Part shown: positions 16,601 to 26,300 of the stretch, piece by piece
Layout: each line of letters starts with the position of its first letter
Position numbering within the stretch: the first letter of the stretch is position 1
DNA from: an uncultured Oscillospiraceae bacterium
GTDB taxonomy: Bacteria > Bacillota > Clostridia > Oscillospirales > Oscillospiraceae
Assembly (NCBI GenBank): GCA_947627325.1
Contig: CANQVO010000009.1
Location: 36,755-100,754, forward strand
Direction: 5' to 3'
DNA: 64,000 nt
Program-made: the position numbers and the translations under genes
Notes under the pieces: generated by a model
The model's input: the letters and a program-made list of their open reading frames with translations, nothing else
Database searches by the model: none
What the model was told of the DNA's origin: nothing

Positions 16601-19600
16601 CGCATGGACATGGGGGGCACCCAGCCCACCTTTGCCAACAACACCGCCCTCCGGGACGCCTTCCTGGCCGCCGCGAGGCAGTGCGAGGTACACAAGAACG
16701 ACTCGGCCTACGACTGCTGGGATGAAAACCTGGACTGCGCCAAGCTGACCTACCACCAGGCCCAGCTGTTCCTGATAGACTTCCAGGGGGACCCCGGGTG
16801 CGACATCCGCACCGTGGAGGCGGCGGACGGCGTGAAGCTCCCCTTCTGCCACTACCACGTGAGCTGCACCGGCGGCCACGTGCCCGTCCCGCCTAAGACC
16901 TGGGGCGATCTGGTCGCCAAACTGCAGGAATACCGCACGGCCGGAGCGGACAGTGACGACGCCAGGGACGCCCTGGCCGACCTGTCCGCCCTGGACCTGA
17001 ACACGCTGAACGACACGACCCACCTCCGCAAGGACGGCGGGGCCCGCTTCTCCACCACCACCGAGTTCGTCAACGCCCTCATGGCGGCGGAAAAGGCCCT
17101 GAACGAAAAGAGCCTCCCGGCGAACTGGGTGAACCTGCAATACACCCTCCTCCACAGCAACACCCCCGCCGGCGACGAGGAAACCATGAAGACGGAGGCG
17201 CAGACCGATTATTGGTGGTACGACGGCTCCAACTCCGCCCCCCGGGTGAACAACTTCGACGCCCTCCTGGCCGCCGCCGCCAAGGCCCGGACCGAGACGA
17301 CCCTGCCCGGCGAAACGGAGGCGAACTTCCTGCCCCAGTCCGCCCTGGCCGCCGCCCAGTTCCCCGCCGAGGCCGAGGCGTATTTGACCAGCGACTCCCC
17401 CACCCGGGCCCAGCGCAACGCCTGGGTGACCCTCACCGACAACCTGGTCCCCAGCCACAAGGAGGAGGAAGTGGGAGAGGGCGACGAGAGGTATGTGGAC
17501 TACACCACCGAGAAGTTCAGCAGCTGGGCCGACTTCCTCTCCGCTTTTAACACCGCCTACGACAAGGCGGACAAGAACGACCCCAAGCCCGAAAACGCCA
17601 AGGCCTGGTGGGAGGCCATCCAGACGGCCATCCTGGGGCCCGACGATGACCTGGGCGCTCACAACGGGGACGAAACCACCAAGTTCTGGTGGCGCGGGGG
17701 CAACACGCCCTTCAAGATCACCAACCTCACCACCCTGGTGGAGGCCGCCCGGCGGCTGAACGCCGTGGACCACGAGAGCGCCGAGTACAAGGCCGCGGAG
17801 GCGGAGTGGAACCGGCTGACGGTGGCGGAGATCGAGGGCAAGGAGATCTCCCAGTCCCTGCGCTGGAAGGGCGGCGACACGAGCCACCCCATGTACCCCT
17901 ACGCCGCCGCGGAGGACGCCGCCGAGGTCTTCAGCAAGCTGAACGGCGCCGATGAGGCCGCCCGGAAAGCCGCCATTTTGGAACAGCTCAAGAGCGCCGT
18001 CCAGCGCTTTGACGCGGCCGACCCCGCTGTATCCCTCACCTGGGAGCGTATCCAGTACCTGATTCTGAACGATGGTGCCTTGCCGGAGTCCAATACGGTG
18101 AAAGCACAAGGAAACTATTACTGGTGGCAAAATGGCAATACAGAAGGCAATAAGGTCACCTTGGCGGCCAGCCCCATTGGCACGGCTCTAGAGAATAACA
18201 TAAAGGCTCTGGTCCAGGCCACCTACCGTTCCGACTTCAACGACCCCGGGGTGATCCAGTCCATCTTGGACGTGACCCAGGCGGCGGACAACTCTTTCTG
18301 GTCCTCCACCCGCCTGGTCACCCAGGTGGAGAAGGGCGAGGAATTTGAGCGCCATGAAAACGACCAATACCAGGGTCCGGACACCCTGGACGAGGTCAAG
18401 GCGTACGCCTACCCCGGCGCTGACGAGGGAGACGTACAGACGTTGCTGGACGACCTGGCGGAGTTCCGGGATCTGGCCAAGAGCGAGAGCGGCGTGACCG
18501 ACGCCTACGGCCTGCCCACCGTCTACTGGCACCAGGTGCAATATTACCTTCTCAATAAATCCTACCTGCGTACATCTGACCAGACCTTCCGGGACCTTCG
18601 CGACCAGGAGAAAGCCAAGGCCGGGGACTATTGGTGGTACTATGCCAATACCCGCGTCCCGCCCGCGAAGCCCACGCCGGGGCTGGAAAACCCTGCTGCG
18701 GAGTTGGTGGAGTGGCTCGAGCAACTGGAAGATGGAAGCATGGATGTGGACACCTTTAACAGTTACCTGACGGCGGAAAAATTTACCGAATGGGGCATTT
18801 ATCAATTTGATGGCTCTGAGGTGGATGATGAATTTGTTGGATACATTCGAGACGGTATGTATGAGGATCTGCCCTCGCAAATAGCGGGTATGGGCTTGGT
18901 GGCAAGTGATTTGACCTGGCCGCAGCTTGAAGTGATGTTTGGAGGATATGTAAGCGAGGGATGGTGGAACATCCCAATGGACGAGGCGGAGGCTATGGAC
19001 TACTTGGTCAATACGTACGGCGCCTTGTTGCAATCCGATGGAGGCTACATTCCCGACGGCTACGGCCCGCTCTATCCCGACCTGTTCTCGGCTTACGCCT
19101 CCGCCGCCCTCTCCACCCCCTTCGAGATCCTCCCCCTGGAGGCCCTGGACACGGAGGATCTGTTGGAGAAAAAGGCGGAGTTGGAGCGGCAGTTGGCCCA
19201 GGTGGAGGAGCAGCTGGCCGCCCTGGAGGCCGCCCAGACCGCCCCGTCTACCCCCTCCCGCCCGTCCCAGACCCCGGCCCAGCCGGAGACGCCGGCGGAG
19301 CCCGAGACCCCGATCCAGCCGGAGACTCCGGCGGAGCCGGACGCCCCGGCCCCATCCCAGCCGTCTGCGGAGCCGGATACCACGGTTCCGTCCGAGCCCA
19401 CTACGGAAAATAACAGTTCTACCTCGACTAAAATTCCCGGGGAGCGGGCGGAGGTGCCCGTGGGGTCGGACGTGGTCTTGGCCGGGCGGGCCCCGGCGGA
19501 GGTAGAGGCAGAGGAAGCAAAAACGCGGCCGGTGGTCCGGCCCGCCCTGCCGGGGATGAGTCTGCTGCTGGCGCTGGACCTCCCGCTTCTGGCGGGAGGG

Positions 19601-19645
19601 CGGAGAAAAGGGCGGCGGGGCCGCCGGAGGGGGAGAGACGCGTGA
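13694..19645 (+). CDS. 1,983-residue secreted surface protein with YWW repeats and C-terminal membrane anchor
   Basis: No known family recognised. Residues about 1-42 form a long signal peptide (basic start, hydrophobic core, ALA-like cleavage site). The N-terminal half is Asp/Thr-rich and beta-like. From about residue 1,020 a diverged repeat appears at least five times: a helix with W-x-x-[LIV]-[QE] then [LIM]-[LF], a variable 10-30 residues, a YWW/FWW/GWW motif with a nearby N or G, and a helical spacer. After a coiled coil (LLEKKAELERQLAQVEEQLA) come a Pro/Glu-rich linker and a tail with RPALPGM, about 16 hydrophobic residues and a very basic end, resembling a sortase-type or membrane anchor without LPxTG. 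Start: ATG 13694 (GGGTGAT upstream); ATG 13715 with AAAGAGG is an alternative. Confidence 0.85.
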   Translation: MREQRGFMAARRWGVRALTLVLSCALLAGLGISALALGNPIQGEVVNPVTPQPTVTIQGNLVTENGKPTGFYELALCVQSGYDYRRPVPQDDDDDVISKEEYASLQEDQQAEYEPYYYPFRSVSAAMYINTDILTPVNWDLSSVHYENFNGATYDQHDGDYPRGIDTDPAAQGYDMDEEDAFPDITTANLARENGPVGTVALDVEGDTRMTTVEGLAEHYDKDNHTALITLSAHAPDNYSVTLRQSTPVVVARFAYDLKRSSATKVLDTSGSDTTEAQRNRLTGESGGAGLWMGWDKAVQGTSYLAKTPLTWLGQSETAQDFTKSDARIAETTGHQTVWVHMGTGAAETAQQDTYFYYYLAAEGEQPQIKDKKESILVDTGGDMPESVAGVAIPKTAGERVLTPGESAYNEQTLPQPPKYNFFDNLLTLGKKTVVLELVNQPSFRKPTGGYGGNQILFYDWDDKLIGALIVGDGDVRAQVNAYVEQNFIHPDLRAGDVLSGDLGGTLPPDLTADTTDYAKLVSSLDREYTYRGKYAYQVGGDDKTLGSADGPEYPLTNKLDYVFTKRVNTVVTQTDLDGNETRYVHPYALDDAALAGTDAALYPYVYGWAVVEDTAAANGRVAAVGGADGTWKTMHDAAKLEDTWTTFGTGELSGMKKANMAGSLSTLAAPAGASAPTYSAPAFLAESDSTWTDGTRAGANQYLYQLSGESGYLRFADFSDITAEMARYQNKNTLIVKAVYEEGTSLLNGNQYTLVTEPAYTKWNAKTTTAGGAYRVQMTVERIYSNQGEVQGTTRVRQPVIQQDTTIDYKWLSDEEKNVLNDLDNATYETATNRTETLYTQVDSDNGEQITFSLALSPRQNRVDYVLVEQFGTNFIAGTQRSTSNSALRDDENKFVLDNYNYPGASIGDDKDPYYDCNFATKEGSRGFVLLGTLGHFLEQATRLNRREVAQMDYNNAVTFENAQDANLRMDMGGTQPTFANNTALRDAFLAAARQCEVHKNDSAYDCWDENLDCAKLTYHQAQLFLIDFQGDPGCDIRTVEAADGVKLPFCHYHVSCTGGHVPVPPKTWGDLVAKLQEYRTAGADSDDARDALADLSALDLNTLNDTTHLRKDGGARFSTTTEFVNALMAAEKALNEKSLPANWVNLQYTLLHSNTPAGDEETMKTEAQTDYWWYDGSNSAPRVNNFDALLAAAAKARTETTLPGETEANFLPQSALAAAQFPAEAEAYLTSDSPTRAQRNAWVTLTDNLVPSHKEEEVGEGDERYVDYTTEKFSSWADFLSAFNTAYDKADKNDPKPENAKAWWEAIQTAILGPDDDLGAHNGDETTKFWWRGGNTPFKITNLTTLVEAARRLNAVDHESAEYKAAEAEWNRLTVAEIEGKEISQSLRWKGGDTSHPMYPYAAAEDAAEVFSKLNGADEAARKAAILEQLKSAVQRFDAADPAVSLTWERIQYLILNDGALPESNTVKAQGNYYWWQNGNTEGNKVTLAASPIGTALENNIKALVQATYRSDFNDPGVIQSILDVTQAADNSFWSSTRLVTQVEKGEEFERHENDQYQGPDTLDEVKAYAYPGADEGDVQTLLDDLAEFRDLAKSESGVTDAYGLPTVYWHQVQYYLLNKSYLRTSDQTFRDLRDQEKAKAGDYWWYYANTRVPPAKPTPGLENPAAELVEWLEQLEDGSMDVDTFNSYLTAEKFTEWGIYQFDGSEVDDEFVGYIRDGMYEDLPSQIAGMGLVASDLTWPQLEVMFGGYVSEGWWNIPMDEAEAMDYLVNTYGALLQSDGGYIPDGYGPLYPDLFSAYASAALSTPFEILPLEALDTEDLLEKKAELERQLAQVEEQLAALEAAQTAPSTPSRPSQTPAQPETPAEPETPIQPETPAEPDAPAPSQPSAEPDTTVPSEPTTENNSSTSTKIPGERAEVPVGSDVVLAGRAPAEVEAEEAKTRPVVRPALPGMSLLLALDLPLLAGGRRKGRRGRRRGRDA
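17122..18972 (+). repeat. YWW repeat array in the exoprotein
   Basis: Five diverged protein-level copies. Helix motif plus WW motif at about 17122-17220, 17600-17700, 18035-18138, 18521-18651 and 18911-18972; a weaker half-copy begins near 16747. Spacing is roughly 300-480 bp. Low-GC DNA patches coincide with the third and fifth copies. Confidence 0.65.
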
Positions 19646-20067
19646 GCCTTGTACTGGGCGACAGCGAAGAACGCCAGGACAAGACCCGCCGGGCCCGGGC
19701 GGCGGTGGCGTTTTACACCAAAAACATCGTGCCGCCCCGGCCCCGGCCGGACGGGGAGCCGGACCGCAAGCTGAACGCCATCCTGGACCGCCTGGCCGCG
19801 GACCTGGTGGACCTGGCGGGGTATTTGAGCGAGAGCGCCCGGTGGTTGGAGTTCGCCTCCAAGCCCATGCCCCCGGCCTGGGCCATCCCCTTTCTCAGCG
19901 AGGAGGAGCTGGCGGCCCTGGGCTTGTCCGACCAGAAGAGCCCCCTGCCATCGCCGCCGGCGTCGGACGATCCCTTCGCCGCCGCCCTCCAATACGCCAT
20001 CGACCACTACGACCAGCTGCCCGATCTGGACCCCGAGACCAACCGCCCCTGGGGCGAGATCCTATAA
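19642..20067 (+). CDS. Small cytoplasmic protein coupled to the exoprotein gene (unknown function)
   Basis: A 141-residue protein with no family I recognise and no signal peptide or membrane helix. The N-terminus is charged (GDSEERQDKTRRARAAVAFY), followed by a helix with two hydrophobic faces (LNAILDRLAADLVDLAGYL) and a Pro/Asp-rich C-terminus ending RPWGEIL. It starts at a GTG overlapping the TGA of the 1,983-aa exoprotein (GTGA), so it is translationally coupled. That coupling suggests a role in making or exporting the exoprotein, for example as a chaperone, but this is inference. A terminator follows at once. Confidence 0.75.
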   Translation: MSLVLGDSEERQDKTRRARAAVAFYTKNIVPPRPRPDGEPDRKLNAILDRLAADLVDLAGYLSESARWLEFASKPMPPAWAIPFLSEEELAALGLSDQKSPLPSPPASDDPFAAALQYAIDHYDQLPDLDPETNRPWGEIL

Positions 20068-20071
20068 CCTG

Positions 20072-20103
20072 AGAGCCGGAGGCGCCGCCTCCGGCTCTTT
20101 TAT
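20072..20103 (+). terminator. Terminator after the exoprotein operon
   Basis: A 12-bp perfect stem (20072-20083 with 20087-20098) with a 3-nt loop and a TTTTA tail. Confidence 0.85.
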
Positions 20104-20144
20104 ACATTTTAGACAAATTGAGCGAAATTTTTCCCGATCCACTC

Positions 20145-20173
20145 TTGCATTTTTCCCAGCCTTGCGCTATAAT
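20145..20173 (+). promoter_or_regulatory. Promoter of the 5,994-aa SLH giant
   Basis: TTGCAT (20145-20150), a 17-bp spacer and perfect TATAAT (20168-20173). The roughly 120-nt leader has an AGGTC/GACCT pairing (20185-20218) close to a T6 run, then two hairpins (20243-20257; 20271-20280 with a GAAA loop) just before the ribosome-binding site. Confidence 0.75.
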
Positions 20174-20302
20174 CTACCACGTATAGGTCTTATTCTGTCC
20201 ATGCTGTCCCCAGGACCTGCCATTTTTTGGAAAAGTCACACGCCCGGCTCCGCCGGGAGCCATCAAACCCGGCGAAAGCCAAAACCGAAGGAGGAACTCA
20301 CC

Positions 20303-23300
20303 ATGAAACATCTGTTCAAAAGAGGTCTGAGTCTGCTGCTGGCCGCGCTCATGGTCGTCTCTATGCTGCCCGTGAGCGCCCTGGCCGACTATTCCGCCTC
20401 CGGCGGCCAGACCTACGACCTGGGCGCCGACGCCGACCCCGACGTCTTCACCCCCATCGACGCGGAAGAGCCCTCCGATGACGAGTCCTCCGAACTCCCC
20501 GTCGTCCCCGGCGGCGGCGACGACGTGGGAGAGTCGTGGAATACCACGGGCGTCACGGCTACAATTTCTGCGGATGGTTCTTGGACAGTTACGATTACTA
20601 CGTCGGGAGTTGAGTCAGCCGCGACGCCTGCGGGCGAGTGGTGCGTCCTTTTGATTCCGAATGCAACAGATGGAGACCCATCGCATGTACTACCGTGTAC
20701 GCTTGACGAAGATACTATCAATGACGGACAAATTGACAGCCGGTCAGCATTAGAGACGTACGTGGTGAACAAAACTGGATTAAAATCAACAGATTATGTT
20801 TTGGTAAACGGAAATGGCACCTTGAAGACTTCAGGGGACCAAAATGACTTTGTTATCTCCACAGATAATGAGCTGGGCCGAGACCATCTGTTTCCGACGA
20901 TAAGCACGTTGCAGGATAGCTATCCAGACTGTGTGAAGAGTGGGCAAATCGAAGTTCTTGTCGTTGCAGTTTGTATGAGCGCGGATCCTGGCACCCACGT
21001 GCGCTTTACTAAGATCACCTACGGTGAACCCCCCGCCCAGTCCGGCATCCCCTCCACCGTCTACCTCCTCAACAAGACCACCAACACCCTCACCTTCGTT
21101 TCCGGCACCCTCAACGGCGCAGCCTGGACGCCGGACCTGTCGATTCCCAACGGCTCCGTACTGGTGGGGCCTGGCGCCGTGACAGGCGACCACGGTACGT
21201 GGGATGGTGCGTCAACACTGAAGATTCCGCTTTACAATAAGACAGGCGAGCGAATCAGCATCAACGTTGATGATACAAAGAGTAAGTCAAGTCTTATTAG
21301 CTCAAGTACTACTTTGAACTCAATTGATGGCAAGTCTAGCGGTGATCGGCAATTTACCGACCCGCAATTTAATATCGAGCTCAACATAAACGATGCCGCC
21401 GGCACGATTGTTATACCTATTCACGCCATTGGATATGAAGACTTGGACCGTCCCTCCGGCGCAACTTATGACGCGACGATCACCATTCAGGTTGTAAGCG
21501 GCGGCCTAGGAATGGCAATCAAGCCGATCATCTTTGATGTGCAAGAGGGGTTTGATGAAGCGCCATCCGCCGTGGTTCAGGTCGAACACGTGTATGACAA
21601 TTCAGGAGAAATCGAGTGGGCAACTGTTGTATATAATGCGAGCTTTGCTCCCGAACCCTCTTTGGAGACTACTGCTACTTGGAATTGGCCCCTACACGGC
21701 GGAACCTCCTTAAAAGAGTTCATGACGGTCACCCGTTATCCGGCGGCGGAGTGTGCTACGGCCAAAAATAGTGCGGGCACTATCTCGACCGTTAAAGATG
21801 TCATGGCAACCAATCCCGATACCAATAAAGGGCCCCATAAATATAATCCAGAAGGTGGATTGAAAGGGGTGTCGGATCAATACTTGAACTACGTGACTGC
21901 CGATGGCAAAACGATACTTACCCTAGATTCCGACTCTACCGGGAGTCACTGGGAAGCGGTAGACGGTGCCATCACGACATATCACTATGATATTACTGTG
22001 CAACCACTCATGGTCAGGGGAAGAGAGTCAACTGACACTTCCGTAACGAATATTAATGGCAACAATCGGGCCAAGATCCCCGTCACGGTAATCGTACACC
22101 CGGCGCCGACGGCGCCGGAGAAGGTGGATGTTACTTATGATTATGGCGACAAGGGTGGTTCAACAGTAAAGAACGACGACGCGACGGTGGGGGAGGAGTA
22201 TACCATCAACGAGCCGGACCCGACGTGGTCTGGTTACAAGTTCTTGGGCTGGAAGGTCACGGCGGGCGCGGACACCAGCCTTGAACACCTGCACCAAAAC
22301 GACAAAGTGACAGGTATCACCGGCGACGTCACCCTCACCGCCCAGTGGGAGCTCGTCGCCGCGGCGGAGGTGACGATTCGGACGGTGTATGATGATGACC
22401 CGGCGAGCGGCGGGGACGCCGTCCCCACCGCCCCGGGCGGGGATGTGGTGCTGAAGCCGGAGAGCGGCGCTGAGATCAAGCTCTCCTCGTCGACCGACAA
22501 CGGCGTGTACACCGTCAAAACATCGGAACTGACCGACGGCGAGTACACCGTCTGGGTCAACGGCTTCAAGACCGGGAAAACCGTCTCCAACTCCACCGGG
22601 AGCACGGTGGACGTGAAGCTGGTGAAGATCTACACGGAGGTTAACACAGCGTCGGAGACTAACCATGCGTACATTGAAATTGGCGGCTCTATCACAGAGA
22701 GTGCCACTTCTATCTATGTGCCCTCTGGAGCGAACAATGAACACTCCGACGGCGCTCAAATCTCCCTGCAGGCGGTGCCGGGCCCGAACTACCGCGCGTC
22801 TAAAAAGGTTAGTGGAAAGAGTTATAGCCTTACATGGACGATTAAAACCGCACTGGATGACGAGAGCAGCGAACTGCGTATGGACGATACAGAAAAAAAC
22901 AGGGGAGAAGAAGTAGCCGCCTTGACCCTCAGAGGAATTACAGAGGATCATAAGCTCATAGCTCATTTTGTCGCCCTGTATACGGTGAACGCCAAGATGG
23001 ATCCTGGCACCATGGGGAATGACACCACCATCGGGGCCTCTATATCGGACCTCGTAAATGCTATTGTTCCACAGCAACATGCGGACATTACGAATCAAAA
23101 AGTGGACGAGAAGGGCAGTATTACCATCACGACTGTGCCCGGAACGAACAAAAAGCTGGCGTATTGGACGGTGACGGGCTCTTGCACCGTCCACGACGGC
23201 AACTCCACGAGCGGCACGCTGCACGAAGACGGCGGGCACTATACCACAACGGGTAATTCTATCACCATCGTTCCCAAGGCGGATGTGACGGTGACCGCCT

Positions 23301-26300
23301 TTTACGCGTCAACGACAGGCTCGGCTGAGGTGACGGTGAAGAAGAACAACACGGAGTGGACGGAGCAGGAGGTAAAGCTACGGCTCGACGGGACGAGCGG
23401 CGATCAGGATATCTTCCTGACCGATGGCGATAGCAGCGGCAAGTACACCGGCGGGGACATCCCGGCGGGGACGTATCATGTGTACGTGAACGACGAGGAC
23501 ACCGGCGAGACGGTGGAGGTGGAGTCCGGCACCCCCGCCGAACTGGAGTTGAACTACTATACCCTCAAGCTGGTGCGGCATTTTGACAGCGGCGCGAGGT
23601 CCGATGATATCAAGGTGGGCTTTGAGGCTGGGAGTATGGAGGCCTCTGATACTAAGGAGATAACCTTCCTGGATGGGACGGCGTCCCAGGAGATCTTCGC
23701 CACGCAGACCAACAAGGGCGTGTCCGCCAGAGGGCCCTACTATACCTTTGAAAACTGGACCGTGACGGCGCCCGACGGCAGCACCGGCTCGTTCGGCGGC
23801 GCCAGCGCGCACGATACCACCTATAACTTCCCCGACAAGGGCACGCTGGCGACCACGGGAAGCGCTGGTATCACCCTCACCGCCAACTACAAGGCGGAGA
23901 CGTATACCGTGAAGTTCTACCGCAACTATAACGACGGTGATAATGATCTCATTACCGACGGTAACGCTGAACAGACGGGGGTGGCATACAACGGTCACGC
24001 CACGGATCCGACCAACCCGACGCGGACGGGCTACACCTTTAAGGGGTGGTCTACGACAAGACACGGCGACACCGTGACGTTGAGCGACACCCCGATCACC
24101 AAGGACACCGACTTCTACGCCATCTGGGAGCAGGGCAAGTCTTCGATCGTGTTTGAACTGCAGTCCGGCGAGACCATTGACGACAGAGGCGACAAAGTTG
24201 AAAAGTCCGGTGACACCGGGACCGAGATAAGCGAAGAGGACTATCCCCATGATCCCAAGAAGACGGGCTACACCTTCCAGGGGTGGACCGTCAAAAGTGG
24301 CACGCCCGGCGGCGGCAGCGTAGGGCCCTTCACCAGCGCCAATAAGCCCCACTATCCCGATGCGGTGGGCGATACGCTGACGTTACAGGCCACCTGGACG
24401 CCGAATCCCTACACGGTCACTTACGATAAGGGCAATAATCCCGACGCCAGTGTTAAGGCCGGGGAGTCCCCGGTGAATGTGGTCTATGACCAGGACGACG
24501 TGACGGTAAAGACCAGCGACATTCTGGAGGGTATAACCGCCGGCTGGAACTTCACGGGCTGGAGTGACGGCATGGGCAATACCTACCAAGGCACCGACAC
24601 CGACAGAAAGACCCTGCCCAAAATCACCGGGGACGTGACCCTCACCGCCCAGTGGACGGTGGACGTGACCTTTAATGTGAACAAGCCCGATGGCGCGGCG
24701 GAGGTCGGATCGCTGACCGCGCCGAACCAGACCCCCGAGGCCGGCGGGAAGCTGACCGAAGATCAGTTGGCCAAACCCACAGGTGGTACGCTGACGGACT
24801 ATAACTTTAAGGGCTGGTATAAGGATAAGGTCAGCGAGGACGACGGGCCGGTGGACACAAACACCACGTTCGACGCGCCCACCACGCTGTACGCCCACTG
24901 GACGCCCAAGGAATATACCCTGTACTTTGACCCCAATGGGGGTACGCTTGCCGACACGGGGGCGGACGGGAAAGTTAAAAAAACCGGCCAGGCCAACTCC
25001 AAAGTTGCGGATCCCGGCAATCCTACGCTGGCGCACTTTACCTTCGATGGCTGGTACTGGGAAGAAGATGAGGCGAACAAGGAGATAGTGGAACTCGGAA
25101 CCCTGACCTATACCAGCGAAAACAACGAAAAGACGCTGAAGGCCAAGTGGACGGCCATCCAGTACAAGTACACCTTTGACCCCAACGGGGGCAAATTTAC
25201 GCCGGATGATGGCTTCACGCTGACGGAGGACGGGAAGTATCAGGTCAAGGGCGAGTATGAATCGACCATCACCCCGCCCACCCCGGAACACAATCCAACG
25301 CGGGATGGCTATGCCTTCAAGGGCTGGTCGGAAACCCGTGGCGGCACCGATGCCATTGACTACACGAGCGGCAAGGTCAAGATGCCGGACGCCGAAGAAA
25401 CGACGGTCTACGCCATCTGGGAGGCGCGGTATAACATCAAATATGACGCCAACGGCCACGGCACGAAGAACGGCGGCATTGACCAGACGGACTTGACGTC
25501 AGCGGGCCCCCACACGGTCAAGACGGCCAGCGAGGCGTTCACCGACTTGGCCGATGGGGAGCGCATTGATGAGGCCGGGAGCCACTGGCGGTTCAACGGC
25601 TGGAACACCAAGGAGGGCGGCGACGGGACGTCCATCGCCGGCGGGGGGTCTGTGACCTTCCCCCAGACTGACGCCGCCAATAACACCCTGACGCTGTACG
25701 CCCAGTGGGTGCGGCAGTACAAGGTGACCTTTGGGACGCCGGAAAAGGGCGGCTCGACGGAGTTGGGCGCCACCACGGCCAGCGCGCCCTTTGGCGAGAC
25801 TGGTTCTGCTGGGGAAACGACCCAGAGAAACTCGAGCGATACACTCTATGTGGACGAGGGCAAGACGGTGAGCGTGGGTAAGCCCAGCGCCACCGCCGTC
25901 GGTAAGACGCTCTACTACGCCTATTGGCAGGCGGACAGCGGCTCCTTCACGGGCGGCGAGCTCGGGGAAACCACGAAGACCACCCAGGACAGCGACACCT
26001 TCCGCCCCAGCGGGGACGCCACCCTGACCCCCTATTTCTTGGTTGGGCCCACGGTGAGCCCGAGCGAACATGAGTATGATATCGGCAAGTCCGCCGCCGA
26101 AAATACTCCGGTGGTGTACACCTGGACGGGCAACGACGCCACGCGGACGCAGTTGTCGGGGGCAGACTACCAGCTGACCATGGAGGGCGGCACCGGGGAT
26201 TATAGTGCAGGCGCCGCGATCGACATCAGCAAGGTCAAGGGCGTTGACGGAGGCGACGGCAAGACCTATACCTTCACCTTCCCCGACGACTTTTTGAAGA

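Noticed and set aside
20174..20302. Cyclic-di-GMP riboswitch in the leader of the giant gene
   Set aside because: A GGC-GAAA-GCC hairpin looks suggestive, but the rest of the conserved core (the GCA-AGG-CAAA elements) is missing.
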